Counted from the first letter of the stretch, positions 16,540 to 25,869 are shown. The stretch: 64,000 bases of DNA from Roseivirga pacifica (GCF_900111145.1 NZ_FOIR01000001.1:503501-567500); one strand, 5' to 3'. Notes: generated by a model not told the origin, from the sequence alone. Translations and numbers: made by a program.

Positions 16540-16994
16540 TAGTTGGCAATTTGGTCTGCATCGAGCGTGCAGTTGAACCACTCTTCGTCAATTGTAGCAC
16601 CTAAGCTTTTGTAAAAGCCAATGGCCGGTTCGTTCCAATCCAGCACCTGCCAGCGTACCTGCTTGCAGTTTTCAGCTTTGGCCTTGTGTACAATAGCATC
16701 GAGTAAAAGCTTGCCATAGCCTTTACCCCTTTGTGCTTCTTTTACCACTAGGTCTTCTAAGTAAATGGCCTTGCCCTTCCAAGTAGAATAGCGGTAATAG
16801 TAAATGGCAGTACCTACCACTTCGCCATTTTCTTCGGCCACAAAAAACTCAAAAACGGGTTTTTCGCCAAAGCCGTCTTCTTCCATTCTTTCTACAGAGT
16901 TCTCTACTTCTTCTGGGGCTTTTTCATAAATGGCAAGCTCCATTATTAGGTCGTAGATTGCTGGCAAATCTGCTTTGGTACCGGTTCTAATCAT
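16536..16994 (-). CDS. GNAT acetyltransferase, diamine/spermidine N-acetyltransferase-like
   Basis: A 152-residue GNAT enzyme. IYLEDLVVKEAQRGKGYGKLLL (about 90-111) contains the acetyl-CoA loop QRGKGYG, and VRWQVLDWNEPAIGFYKSLGA is the hallmark end of the SSAT branch (acetylation of spermidine, diamines or thialysine). I use the ATG at 16994; the frame continues to a TTG at 17012. The stop overlaps the stop of the DUF4286 gene. The preceding gene on the same strand is the large T9SS protein; no functional link is apparent. Confidence 0.8.
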   Translation of the reverse strand: MIRTGTKADLPAIYDLIMELAIYEKAPEEVENSVERMEEDGFGEKPVFEFFVAEENGEVVGTAIYYYRYSTWKGKAIYLEDLVVKEAQRGKGYGKLLLDAIVHKAKAENCKQVRWQVLDWNEPAIGFYKSLGATIDEEWFNCTLDADQIANY

Positions 16995-17014
16995 GGTAAG
17001 TTCTTTTGGCAAGT

Positions 17015-19408
17015 TTATCGAATCAGCTGGAATTCTCCACGCTTCTCCCCATTAATCACTACTTCGTTGGCTTCAATTATCCAGGTTGCCGCATAGCTAT
17101 AGTTGCCATCGGGAGCGGGCGAGCCTTCAAAGTTACCATCCCAACCTTTGGTAGCATCGGTTGTTCTGTAAACTAAGGCGCCCCAACGGTTAAACACGGT
17201 CATCTGAAAAGTAACTGGGCAAGCATCGGCCGGCCCAAAAGTGTCGTTTTCTGTATCTCCATTTGGGCTAAATGCATTCGGAAAAATAATTTTCGGAATT
17301 GCTTCTTCCACAATTTGAGTACCTGTGGCCTGGCATCCATTGGCATCGGCAACGGTCACTTCATAAGTACCTTGGCTGAATCCCGTGGCGTAAGCTCCTG
17401 TCTCTGAGTTTGACTCCCAAGTGAAGGTATAAGGCGCTGTTCCACCACTAACCACTGCTTCCAAAGCGCCATCTGACCCACCAGGGCATGAAACCTTGTA
17501 GGTATAAATTTCTTCAATTACTAAAAGGTCTGGTTCACCTGTGTAGAAGCTATCGCTCCAGGTACAGCCGTTGGCATCGGTTACCGTTACGGAATGGTCG
17601 CCCTCAGGCAAGTTTTGCACAAAGGCACCAGTTGAAGAAGCATCGTGACTCCAGCTGTAAGTATATGGTGCAGTGCCCCCTGTTGCGTTTACTCGTATGG
17701 TTCCGTTCGACTCACCAAAACAAAGCACATCGTTCTGATCGGAAAAAGAAGCGGTTAATTCGGTTGGCTCCGTTATGGTAAAAGGCACATTAATGGTGCA
17801 GTCATCAACAGTTACATCCACAGCATAATCACCTGCCGGCAGGTCAGAAATACTGTTTCCGTTTGGCGTACCGAGCCCCCCTGTTTGCCAAACAAAACTA
17901 CTAGCGGCACCATTGCCAGCGGTTATGGTTGCCACTGCCGTGGCATCACTTCCTTGATAACAGCTTACATGTGTTAGGCTCATATCCACCACAATTTCAT
18001 TTCTAAGATCGATGGTCAAGGTTGGTGAGTCACCATCACAAACATCTGTAGCTGTTCTGGTAGATTCGGTAAAGTACAGTGTACCGGTACCCGACCCACT
18101 CCATAGCACGGTTATTTCATTGGTACCATCGCCACTGGTTATTGTTCCATTAGTAATGTGCCAATAGTAATCGGAACCGGGCGTTATTGGTGTGGAATAG
18201 GTTTGCTCATTGACCAAATCAGTATAGCACACAAAATCGGGGCCTTCGGGCATTGGTGGCTCCAGTTGCTCATTGATTTTTACCGCATATGTTACCACGG
18301 TAGTGCATGCAAAGTCAGAAACAGCTTCTACCGTTACTTTGGCATTAGCATTTGTACCTCCCCAATTCACAACAATTTGGCTTGTTCCTTGGCCAGAGTC
18401 AATTGTTCCGCCATCTACAGTCCAGTTATAGGTGTAACCATCGAGTGTGGTGGCAGTATACGGCACACCATTAATGTTGGGACAAACAGAGATAGAGCCC
18501 GCAACCTCCACATCTCTTTGTGGGTCCAAAACTGTTGTTCCAGAAATTGATGAAAGCACATCAGGGTCGCCCGTTTGCCCTCCGTACTCTACTATATAGC
18601 CAGTTGGTTCGTATTCATTGGCGCCTCCTCCATCGGGCAGGTCGTTCCATCTGCCTGGCGGAGAAGTCCAGTCCATCATATGCGCATAGTGCTCATTGCC
18701 TCCGCTATTATTCGGCTCAGCAGTGTTCCAGTTCTGATAGCCTGACGTCAGTAACATTCCAAGGCCACCGTTTATTTCTCCTTCAGGCCCGGTAACCCAA
18801 CGCCAAGTACCTTCTTGAGCCTCATCGCTGGCTCCAATCCAAGCCGTCCCGCTTACTCTTTCCAGAATGAAATCGTTTTCCTCTTGGGTTGTAATAGTGG
18901 TTAAATAGCCTTGCAACCCAAATATGGTTTTAGCCTCTGCGGCTGCCTTAGCATCGCTCCAAGAAATTTGGGAAGCAGCGAAAAACTGATAGAAGTGCCC
19001 CGTTGAAACCAAGAAATCTACACCAGATAAGGTAAAGTTGATAGACTTACGGCTAGCTGGATCTGTTGAAGAAAAAGTTATCTGGGTAATGATTTGGCGA
19101 TATTCATCTAAAGTGGCTTGGCCATTTAAGGTCAGAATACCATTAGCACTGTCGAAGTTGCTACTTACTGCACTGCCATTGTAGGCCAATAGGTCTGTGG
19201 AGACATCGTAATTCTCAATCGTTACCTGAATTCCTTCAAGTTGCTCATTGTTATCGCCATTAATGGTTACAAACTCCGAAATAGCTACTGGCTGCCCTGC
19301 TGTATAACAGTAGGCATCTTGCGCTTGAACCTCAAGCGTTTGGGCAAAACTGAATGCACTAGTGAGCATCAGTAAGCACACCAAAATGTGGAGTCGTGTA
19401 AAAATCAA
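17015..19408 (-). CDS. C-type lectin / SprB-repeat cell-surface protein with T9SS type B C-terminal domain
   Basis: A 797-residue exported protein. Signal peptide 1-22; beta-rich N-terminal domain 30-130; C-type lectin domain 137-277 with WIG (190), EPN (231-233) and WND (254-256), the calcium/sugar pattern of mannose-type lectins; two Ig/PKD-like segments 305-470; three SprB repeats (about 478-548, 557-628, 637-704); and the gliding-motility-associated C-terminal domain 707-797 (FPNAFSPNGD, FNRWGALVY). The C-terminus targets it through the type IX system to the surface, where the lectin may bind polysaccharide or other cells. The start is a TTG directly after a structured leader; the next ATG would cut the signal peptide. 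Confidence 0.85.
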   Translation of the reverse strand: MIFTRLHILVCLLMLTSAFSFAQTLEVQAQDAYCYTAGQPVAISEFVTINGDNNEQLEGIQVTIENYDVSTDLLAYNGSAVSSNFDSANGILTLNGQATLDEYRQIITQITFSSTDPASRKSINFTLSGVDFLVSTGHFYQFFAASQISWSDAKAAAEAKTIFGLQGYLTTITTQEENDFILERVSGTAWIGASDEAQEGTWRWVTGPEGEINGGLGMLLTSGYQNWNTAEPNNSGGNEHYAHMMDWTSPPGRWNDLPDGGGANEYEPTGYIVEYGGQTGDPDVLSSISGTTVLDPQRDVEVAGSISVCPNINGVPYTATTLDGYTYNWTVDGGTIDSGQGTSQIVVNWGGTNANAKVTVEAVSDFACTTVVTYAVKINEQLEPPMPEGPDFVCYTDLVNEQTYSTPITPGSDYYWHITNGTITSGDGTNEITVLWSGSGTGTLYFTESTRTATDVCDGDSPTLTIDLRNEIVVDMSLTHVSCYQGSDATAVATITAGNGAASSFVWQTGGLGTPNGNSISDLPAGDYAVDVTVDDCTINVPFTITEPTELTASFSDQNDVLCFGESNGTIRVNATGGTAPYTYSWSHDASSTGAFVQNLPEGDHSVTVTDANGCTWSDSFYTGEPDLLVIEEIYTYKVSCPGGSDGALEAVVSGGTAPYTFTWESNSETGAYATGFSQGTYEVTVADANGCQATGTQIVEEAIPKIIFPNAFSPNGDTENDTFGPADACPVTFQMTVFNRWGALVYRTTDATKGWDGNFEGSPAPDGNYSYAATWIIEANEVVINGEKRGEFQLIR

Positions 19409-19412
19409 TAGC

Positions 19413-19480
19413 AGCGCGTTCTATTCACTTCGTTATAAAAACGAAGGCACGCAATATAAGTATGTAGAACGCGCTCTACA
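19413..19480 (-). promoter_or_regulatory. Nested, mutually exclusive hairpins between serS and the lectin gene
   Basis: AGCGCGTTCTA and TAGAACGCGCT are a perfect 11-bp inverted repeat (19413-19423 with 19465-19475) enclosing an inner hairpin CTTCGTT/AACGAAG (19428-19434 with 19440-19446). On the minus transcript the first arm is also part of a separate hairpin TGTAGA-6-TCTACA (19463-19480), which cannot form at the same time. The outer stem ends 4 bases before the TTG start. This is the pattern of an attenuator or translation switch. Confidence 0.45.
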
Positions 19481-19489
19481 AAATCGTTT

Positions 19490-20761
19490 TTATATTCTGT
19501 CGAACCCAGTGTATGAATGAAGCACCTGAGGAATGTTAATCCCGTGCTCATCTTGGTTGTTCTCTAAAATAGCTGCTATTATTCTAGGCAAAGCCATGGC
19601 ACTACCATTTAAAGTATGCAACAGCACCGATTTTTTCTGATCGTTTTTGTAGCGAAGCTTCAACCTATTGGCCTGGTAAGTTTCGAAATTAGAAACTGAG
19701 CTCACTTCCAACCACTTTTCTTGCGCTGCAGAATACACCTCAAAATCGAAAGTGAGGGCAGAAGTAAAACCAAGGTCACCACCACAAAGTCTCAAAACTC
19801 GATATGGCAACTCAAGTTTTTCTAAAAGACTAGCCACATGATTGCACATTTCTTTAAGCGCCTCATAAGAGTTCTCTGGCTTCTGAATTTGTACAATCTC
19901 CACTTTATCGAACTGATGCAAACGGTTAAGGCCGCGAACATGCGCTCCCCAGCTACCTGCTTCTCTTCTAAAACAAGGTGTAAACCCAACATGCTTTACC
20001 GGCAGCTCTTTTTCATCCACAATCACATTTCTGTAAAGGTTAGTAATCGGCACTTCGGCCGTTGGAATCAGGTATAGATCATCGTTGGTAATATGGTACA
20101 TTTGGCCTTCCTTATCAGGTAATTGGCCTGTAGCGTAACCCGAAGCTTCGTTTACCACAATTGGCGGCTGTACCTCGCCATAGCCTGCCTTAGTAGCTTC
20201 ATCTAAAAAGAAGTTAACCAATGCACGCTGTAAACGGGCCCCTTTGCCTTTGTAAACAGGAAAGCCTGCCCCGGTAATTTTAATCCCAAGATCAAAATCG
20301 ATGATGTCGTGGTCTTTGATTAAGTCCCAGTGTGCTTTAGCACCTTCATGCAAGGTTGGGAACTCACCATGACGTTCAATCTCTACATTGTCTTCATCGC
20401 TATTGCCAGTAGGCACTGTTTCATTCGGAATATTCGGAATGTTGTAAAGTGCTTGCTGCAGCTTAGCTTCTATCTCATTCTGCTTATCGGAAAGCGACTT
20501 ATTCAAGCTTTTGAGTTCGGCAGTTTTGGCTTTCACCTCTTCTGCTTCTGCTCTTTTGCCCTCTTTCATTAAGCCGCCAATTTGCTTTGCCAAGCTATTG
20601 GCTTCTGCCAAGTTACTATCGAGCGTGTGTTGGTTTTGCTTGCGCTCATCATCCAATGCAATTACTTCTTCAAGTAATTCGGCAGCATTGTTTAGGTTAC
20701 GCTTTTTTAAACCTTCAACGTATTTCTCTTTATTAGCTATAATATTTCCGACCTGTAGCAT
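19490..20761 (-). CDS. serS: Seryl-tRNA synthetase
   Basis: A 423-residue class II aminoacyl-tRNA synthetase. The N-terminal tRNA-binding coiled coil spans about residues 30-105 (QNQHTLDSNLAEANSLAKQ then KSLNKSLSDKQNEIEAKLQ); the catalytic core has motif 2 CFRREAGSWG and motif 3 GSAMALPRIIAAILEN, with the serine-binding TAEVP segment. Length is typical. It diverges from rho and is followed by the structured gap before the lectin gene. Confidence 0.96.
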   Translation of the reverse strand: MLQVGNIIANKEKYVEGLKKRNLNNAAELLEEVIALDDERKQNQHTLDSNLAEANSLAKQIGGLMKEGKRAEAEEVKAKTAELKSLNKSLSDKQNEIEAKLQQALYNIPNIPNETVPTGNSDEDNVEIERHGEFPTLHEGAKAHWDLIKDHDIIDFDLGIKITGAGFPVYKGKGARLQRALVNFFLDEATKAGYGEVQPPIVVNEASGYATGQLPDKEGQMYHITNDDLYLIPTAEVPITNLYRNVIVDEKELPVKHVGFTPCFRREAGSWGAHVRGLNRLHQFDKVEIVQIQKPENSYEALKEMCNHVASLLEKLELPYRVLRLCGGDLGFTSALTFDFEVYSAAQEKWLEVSSVSNFETYQANRLKLRYKNDQKKSVLLHTLNGSAMALPRIIAAILENNQDEHGINIPQVLHSYTGFDRI

Positions 20762-20861
20762 GAGATTCTAAATTTGGAGGGCAAAATAAATGATTTAGAG
20801 CCAATAAATGAGCTCATTCTGTGGCTTTTTGGGAGAAAACTCTAAATAAGACAACCAAGTG

Positions 20862-20892
20862 TTGCCAGTCTCGTTCAATTGGTCTATACTTG
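20862..20892 (+). promoter_or_regulatory. Predicted promoter of rho
   Basis: TTG at 20862-20864, then 20 bases, then TATACTTG (20885-20892), which is one base off the Bacteroidota -7 consensus TAnnTTTG. The spacing equals that of the tRNA promoter in this window. Transcription would start near 20900 and leave a leader of about 115 bases before rho. Confidence 0.5.
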
Positions 20893-21013
20893 CAGTACCC
20901 TATGAGATGTTCTCACGGTCTTTTCCCCAGAGACATCAGTATCTAGAAATCATTTAATTAATTATACCTTTTACTTTTCGCTCGATTCTCGAGCAATCCC
21001 AACAAATGTATTT

Positions 21014-22633
21014 ATGTATACAATTGACGAACTGAAGATCAGACTTCTTTCTGAATTGAAAGAAATCGCAGAGTCTCTCAATGTTAAAAACTACAAGAAG
21101 TTGACGAAGCAAGACCTCATCTATGCTATCCTCGATCAACAAGCAATTACTCCGGAAGATCAACTACCTGGTAAGAAAGAAGAGACTAAAAAAGAAGAAG
21201 AAACTCCTGCTGTAGAAGCAGAAGAGAAACCAAAGGCTAGAAAAAGAGCTCCTCTCAAAAAAGAAGGAGACGATGAAAAGCCTGCGGAAGACCAAGAAAA
21301 CAAGCGAAGCAGCCGTCCGAAGCGTGAAAACGTGAAAGAAAGTGCCGATACCCAAGAGGCACCAAAAGCTGAGCAAAAAGAAAAAGGCGAAAAGCCAAAC
21401 AGAGCTGAGAAGCAAGACAGACGCGAAAGACAGCAAAACGGTGGCGAAGAAAACGGTAACGGCAGACGCGACAACCGCAGAAACCAAAAGCAACAGTACA
21501 ACCAAAACATCAAAGAGTTTGATGGCCTAATTGAAAATGAGGGTGTGTTGGAAATTATGCAAGACGGTTACGGTTTCTTGCGTTCTTCGGACTACAACTA
21601 CTTAGCCAGCCCTGACGATATTTATGTTTCACCTTCTCAAATCAAACTATTTGGTTTAAAAACTGGTGATACCGTAAAAGGTCAGATCAGACCTCCAAAA
21701 GAAGGCGAAAAGTACTTTGCCCTATTGAGAGTAGAGTCTGTAAACGGAAAGACTACAGAGGAAATCAGAGATAGAGTTCCTTTCGAATATTTAACGCCAC
21801 TTTTCCCAGACGAGCAGATTAAGCTAAGCACTAAGCCAAGCCAAATGTCGACCAGAATTCTGGACATGTTTGCGCCAATTGGTAAAGGGCAGCGTGGTAT
21901 GATTGTAGCACAGCCAAAAACTGGTAAAACGGTGCTATTGAAGCAAGTGGCTAACGCTATTGCAGAAAACCACCCTGAGTGTTATTTGATCATTCTACTA
22001 ATTGACGAGCGTCCTGAAGAGGTAACGGACATGGCACGTAGCGTAAAGGCAGAGGTTATTTCTTCTACCTTCGATGAGCAAGCCGATCGTCACGTAAAGG
22101 TTTCTAACATAGTGTTGGAAAAAGCCAAGCGTATGGTAGAGTGCGGTCACGATGTGGTAATTCTATTGGATTCAATCACGCGTTTGGCCAGAGCTTACAA
22201 CACAGTAGTTCCGTCTTCAGGCAAAATCCTTTCGGGTGGTGTTGATGCTAACGCATTGCACAAGCCTAAGCGTTTCTTCGGTGCGGCTCGTAACGTAGAA
22301 AATGGCGGTTCACTTTCAATTATTGCTACTGCATTGATTGAAACAGGTTCAAAAATGGACGAAGTAATCTTTGAAGAATTCAAAGGTACTGGTAACATGG
22401 AATTGCAGCTTGACAGAAAGCTTTCTAACAAGCGTGTTTACCCTGCTATTGATGTGCCGGCTTCTGGTACACGAAGAGAAGACTTACTAATGAGCAAAGA
22501 GGAACTTCAGCGCGTATGGATCCTTCGCAAGTTTATGAATGACATGAACTCTGTAGAGGCCATGGAATTCTTGCTAGAAAGAATGAAGGGCACTCAGAAC
22601 AACGAAGAGTTCTTGATCTCTATGAACGGATAA
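21014..22633 (+). CDS. rho: Transcription termination factor Rho with long disordered insert
   Basis: A 539-residue hexameric RNA helicase, longer than the usual 420. A Rho_N SAP-like domain (1-45) is followed by a highly charged Lys/Glu then Arg/Asn/Gln-rich low-complexity insert (about 48-166), the cold-shock RNA-binding domain (170-250), and the RecA-like ATPase with Walker A AQPKTGKT (299-306) and Walker [17 protein letters not shown]. Disordered Rho inserts are known in Bacteroidota and help form condensates. The gene has its own predicted promoter and a strong terminator. Confidence 0.95.
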   Translation: MYTIDELKIRLLSELKEIAESLNVKNYKKLTKQDLIYAILDQQAITPEDQLPGKKEETKKEEETPAVEAEEKPKARKRAPLKKEGDDEKPAEDQENKRSSRPKRENVKESADTQEAPKAEQKEKGEKPNRAEKQDRRERQQNGGEENGNGRRDNRRNQKQQYNQNIKEFDGLIENEGVLEIMQDGYGFLRSSDYNYLASPDDIYVSPSQIKLFGLKTGDTVKGQIRPPKEGEKYFALLRVESVNGKTTEEIRDRVPFEYLTPLFPDEQIKLSTKPSQMSTRILDMFAPIGKGQRGMIVAQPKTGKTVLLKQVANAIAENHPECYLIILLIDERPEEVTDMARSVKAEVISSTFDEQADRHVKVSNIVLEKAKRMVECGHDVVILLDSITRLARAYNTVVPSSGKILSGGVDANALHKPKRFFGAARNVENGGSLSIIATALIETGSKMDEVIFEEFKGTGNMELQLDRKLSNKRVYPAIDVPASGTRREDLLMSKEELQRVWILRKFMNDMNSVEAMEFLLERMKGTQNNEEFLISMNG

Positions 22634-22653
22634 CAAAGAATAGTTATAAAGTG

Positions 22654-22687
22654 AAAGCCTCTCAGCGAAAGTTGAGGGGCTTTTTTT
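22654..22687 (+). terminator. Rho-independent terminator after rho
   Basis: AAAGCCTCTCA pairs with TGAGGGGCTTT (one G-T wobble), 8-base loop, followed by a run of seven T. It starts 21 bases after the rho stop. Confidence 0.88.
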
Positions 22688-22700
22688 ATATTGTAACTGT

Positions 22701-22740
22701 TAACCACATAAAATTTACTATCAACAACTTTTATGTGTTA
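22701..22740. promoter_or_regulatory. Inverted repeat upstream of LuxR-type response regulator
   Basis: CACATAAAA (22705-22713) and TTTTATGTG (22729-22737) form a perfect 9-bp dyad, extended to 12 bp by TAAC/GTTA with one bulged C, with a 15-base spacer. It ends 21 bases before the start codon at 22761. A dyad at this position is a plausible binding site for the regulator itself. Confidence 0.45.
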
Positions 22741-22760
22741 ATGCAAATAGGCTCAACCAA

Positions 22761-23372
22761 ATGAAAAAGAATGTACTTGTGCTGGAAAACGAAGTGCTGA
22801 TCGCAGATGATCTTTGCGATACTTTAGAGGATTTGGGCTATGCCGTGTTCGAACCAGCGCTTACCTACCAAGCGGCAATAAATACACTCGATTCAGAAAA
22901 TGTAGACATCGCCATTTTAGACATTGACTTGGGCAGCAAAAAAACCGGAATGGATGTGGCCATGTATATTAGGACCAACCATAATATTCCATTTGTTTAC
23001 CTCAGCTCTCACTCTGACCAAAAAACCATAGAATTAGCCAAAAACACCATGCCCTATGCGTTTTTGGTTAAACCCTTTGTTTCGGCCGATGTGCTTACAG
23101 CATTGGAAATTGCCTTAAATAACCATGCCTGGTATGCAAGTGCGAAGCTTACACCTAGCCAATCTGAAGTTTTCGACCTTACCCCAATGGAAAAGGTAAT
23201 AGTGCGGTTAATTGCCGAAAACAAAACAACCAAGGAAATTGCCGATGAACTTTTCATAAGCCAGAGCACGGTAAAAAACCATCGACACAACATATGTGTG
23301 AAGCTAGAGCTAACGGCTGGCACCCATTCTTTGTCAAAATGGGCAATAGAACACAAGCACTCATTGAACTAA
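22761..23372 (+). CDS. Response regulator, receiver plus LuxR-type HTH
   Basis: A 203-residue DNA-binding response regulator. The receiver domain (1-120) has acidic pocket E9/E11, phospho-acceptor D54 in ILDIDLG, the switch Ser in YLSSH and K in LVKPF. The C-terminal GerE/LuxR helix-turn-helix is at about 138-190 (LTPMEKVIVRLIAENKTTKEIADELFISQSTVKNHRHNI). The histidine kinase gene starts 13 bases downstream, so the two form an operon. Confidence 0.88.
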   Translation: MKKNVLVLENEVLIADDLCDTLEDLGYAVFEPALTYQAAINTLDSENVDIAILDIDLGSKKTGMDVAMYIRTNHNIPFVYLSSHSDQKTIELAKNTMPYAFLVKPFVSADVLTALEIALNNHAWYASAKLTPSQSEVFDLTPMEKVIVRLIAENKTTKEIADELFISQSTVKNHRHNICVKLELTAGTHSLSKWAIEHKHSLN

Positions 23373-23385
23373 TAACACACACCAA

Positions 23386-25422
23386 ATGAGCCCAAAATTT
23401 CGGAATTTTCTTACCCTTATACTGCCCTTACTTTTTGTAGCCAATGGCGGTTTGCTTGCCCAAACACCTGAGCAAGCAAAGATCGATAGCATACAGCTGG
23501 TCTTAGATAAAACGCAAAACAAAGACAGTATCCTTAGCTTACTATCGCAGCAGCTAGACCTGGCAGAAAAATTAGGAGATGCTAAACAGCAGGCCCAAAT
23601 AGAGGTGAAGCTAGGTGTAAATTCTGATTATGATGGCTTTGAAATGGAAGAGCATATAAAACGGGCAATTGTGCTTTACGAAGAGTTGAATGACACTGCT
23701 GGCGTAATAGCAGCAACTTATCAGCTGGCGAACGCCAAGCAGCTTCAGGGTGAGTACGACAGCACCATTCACTATTCGAACCAGTTAATTCTGCTGGCTG
23801 AAGATGCTGCAGACACGGCTTCTATCATTCGTGCCCGACTTTTACTCTCATCGGTACACAATCACCAGAGCAATTACGAAGCTTCTTTGCAAGAATTAGA
23901 CAAAAGCCGCAGGATGGCAGAAATGCTCGAGGATAACCTCAGCCTTACTTTAGACATTTACAATCGGGAGTCATTCATCTACTACTCCTTGCAAGAATTT
24001 GACAAAAGTGCCGAGCGAATTGAGAAAATAATCGAAGCATTAAAAGCATCGAACAACCAAAGAAGACTCAACCTTTGGCACAATAACTTAGCAAGTGTCT
24101 ATTCACTTTGTGGCAACTGCGTTTCTTATGAAAAACGGAAGCAAATCCTTAGGCAGTCGATTGAATATGGTGAGGCCGCCAACTTCTCTTATGGCTTAGC
24201 ATATGCCTACAAACACCTTTCTGATGTTTATCGAGAAGAAGGCAAACGTGATAGCACCAGATACTACTTAGATCAGATTGAAGTGCTGCTTCCTTCCATA
24301 AACAAAAGGGACTTTACGGGGCTGGTAAGTGTGGCTCAGGGCTTTTATTGGGAACAAGGCGGAAATAAACCAAACGCCATAAAATACTACGGAAAAGCGC
24401 ATGACATATGGGCTGAACTGGGCAAAAAGAGAGAACAAATGGACATGGCCTGGAACTTAGGCCACCTGTATGAAAGCACCGGAGATTTTAAAAAGGCTAA
24501 CAGGTACCTGTATACCTATGTTAGCCTGCGCGACTCACTTTACGATGTAGACAATGTGCGAAAGATAAAGGAGCTTGAAATGAATTATGAGTTCAGGCAA
24601 CAACAAGTAACCGACAGCTTAAAAAACCTAGAGCAAGTAAACCTGCTGGAATACGAAGCAGCAGCACAAAAGAAGACAAAAAACCTGCTGATCATTGGCG
24701 TACTATTAGTTCTAATTGTCTCAATAATCGTTTTCAATAGCCTGCTAAAGCAAAAAAAGCTGGGCAAACTTTTAAAGGTTAAAAGTGCGCAAGTTGAAAG
24801 TGAACTCGCTCAGAAAGAACTACTACTAACGGAAATTCATCATAGGGTAAAAAACAACTTTCAAATTTTATCGAGTCTACTAGAGCTACAAGCAAAAGGC
24901 ACCGATGACCAGCAAACAAAAGAACTCATTTCTGAAGGAAAAAGCCGCGTGAGATCCATGGCGCTTATTCATGCACAGCTCTATCAAAAGGATTCATTGG
25001 ATGTAAAACTGCACGACTATTTGCAAAATTTGGTGGCTGAAATTCAGAAATCATTTACCGGAAGTACCGGGCAAGTAAACCTAAATGTAAGCGAAGAAAC
25101 CACCATAGATGTGGACAGCATGGTGCCACTGGGGTTAATTGCCAACGAGCTTGTGGTGAATTCATTTAAATACGCTGATGACCAAACCGATGAGCTTAAA
25201 CTGGAAATTAGCCTATATGAAGAAGGCGGTTTTCAAGTGCTTATGTTTAAGGACAATGGCCCTGGACTACCCAAAGGTTTGGACTTGGCTACCTCAAAGA
25301 GTACGGGGCTGTGGTTAGTAAGCCGATTGGCATTGCAGCTACACGGTAAGTCCGAATATGCCTATGAAAACGGAGCTGTGTTCAAAGTTTATTTTAAACA
25401 AAGCGAATTTCTAAACAGCTAA
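23386..25422 (+). CDS. TPR-containing sensor histidine kinase (HisKA_2 type)
   Basis: A 678-residue kinase. Signal peptide (1-25), a periplasmic TPR solenoid (about 60-400), one membrane helix (about 434-456), a short coiled coil, the HisKA_2 dimerisation helix with EIHHRVKNNFQILSSLLELQ (His 485/486), and a HATPase domain with N-box LIANELVVNSFKYA and G-box DNGPGLPKG. Such kinases sense periplasmic or surface signals through the TPRs and pass phosphate to receivers. One LuxR-type regulator precedes it and two receiver-only proteins follow, so it probably feeds a branched relay. Confidence 0.88.
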   Translation: MSPKFRNFLTLILPLLFVANGGLLAQTPEQAKIDSIQLVLDKTQNKDSILSLLSQQLDLAEKLGDAKQQAQIEVKLGVNSDYDGFEMEEHIKRAIVLYEELNDTAGVIAATYQLANAKQLQGEYDSTIHYSNQLILLAEDAADTASIIRARLLLSSVHNHQSNYEASLQELDKSRRMAEMLEDNLSLTLDIYNRESFIYYSLQEFDKSAERIEKIIEALKASNNQRRLNLWHNNLASVYSLCGNCVSYEKRKQILRQSIEYGEAANFSYGLAYAYKHLSDVYREEGKRDSTRYYLDQIEVLLPSINKRDFTGLVSVAQGFYWEQGGNKPNAIKYYGKAHDIWAELGKKREQMDMAWNLGHLYESTGDFKKANRYLYTYVSLRDSLYDVDNVRKIKELEMNYEFRQQQVTDSLKNLEQVNLLEYEAAAQKKTKNLLIIGVLLVLIVSIIVFNSLLKQKKLGKLLKVKSAQVESELAQKELLLTEIHHRVKNNFQILSSLLELQAKGTDDQQTKELISEGKSRVRSMALIHAQLYQKDSLDVKLHDYLQNLVAEIQKSFTGSTGQVNLNVSEETTIDVDSMVPLGLIANELVVNSFKYADDQTDELKLEISLYEEGGFQVLMFKDNGPGLPKGLDLATSKSTGLWLVSRLALQLHGKSEYAYENGAVFKVYFKQSEFLNS

Positions 25423-25430
25423 ATAGGCCA

Positions 25431-25446
25431 TAAGGTCTATTTACCC
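25431..25446 (+). repeat. 16-bp direct repeat copy 1 (upstream of first receiver gene)
   Basis: TAAGGTCTATTTACCC occurs here and again at 25870-25885, each 30-43 bases before a single-domain receiver gene. The TTTA at its right end stands 19 bases before a -7 box. Confidence 0.6.
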
Positions 25447-25470
25447 TGCAGAATTGCACTACTAACTTTG
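25440..25470 (+). promoter_or_regulatory. Predicted promoter of first receiver gene
   Basis: TTTA (25440-25443), 19 bases, and TAACTTTG (25463-25470), which fits TAnnTTTG perfectly. The -7 box ends only 5 bases before the ATG at 25476, so the transcript could be nearly leaderless, or the box may serve another start. Confidence 0.45.
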
Positions 25471-25475
25471 GCGCA

Positions 25476-25865
25476 ATGCTCAAGCCTATCTCTCTTAGAG
25501 ACAAAAGCGTACTCATTGTCGAAAACGAAGTGATAATTGCCGATGATATTGCCCGCCTGGGCCATGAGCTAGGTGTCGGTTATTGCCATATTGCTTTCGA
25601 TTACCAGCAGGCCATCCAGCAATTTGTTTCTTATCAGCCCGAACTGGTTATCATAGACGTCAAACTACGGGGGCAGCAATCCGGCATTGAGTTTGGCCAA
25701 TGGATGCGAAAAGAGAGTGTTAAACCCATTATTTACGTTACCGTTACCAACCACCCCGATGAAATAAAACAACTGATACACACAAAACCTTTGGCCTACA
25801 TACCCAAACCATTTGATGATAAAGTGCTGAAAATGGCCATGAAACAGGGTTTATCTATGAAATGA
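25476..25865 (+). CDS. Single-domain response regulator (receiver only)
   Basis: A 129-residue receiver without output domain. The acidic pocket is E16/E18 in IVENEV, phospho-acceptor D61 in VIIDVKLRG, T in YVTVT and K in YIPKPF. It is likely a phosphate shuttle or competitor in the relay of the upstream kinase. It follows the kinase by 53 bases and probably has its own promoter. Its sequence is closest in style to the next receiver gene (REC with LTGID/QSGIE), consistent with an old duplication. Confidence 0.82.
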   Translation: MLKPISLRDKSVLIVENEVIIADDIARLGHELGVGYCHIAFDYQQAIQQFVSYQPELVIIDVKLRGQQSGIEFGQWMRKESVKPIIYVTVTNHPDEIKQLIHTKPLAYIPKPFDDKVLKMAMKQGLSMK

Positions 25866-25869
25866 ACCT

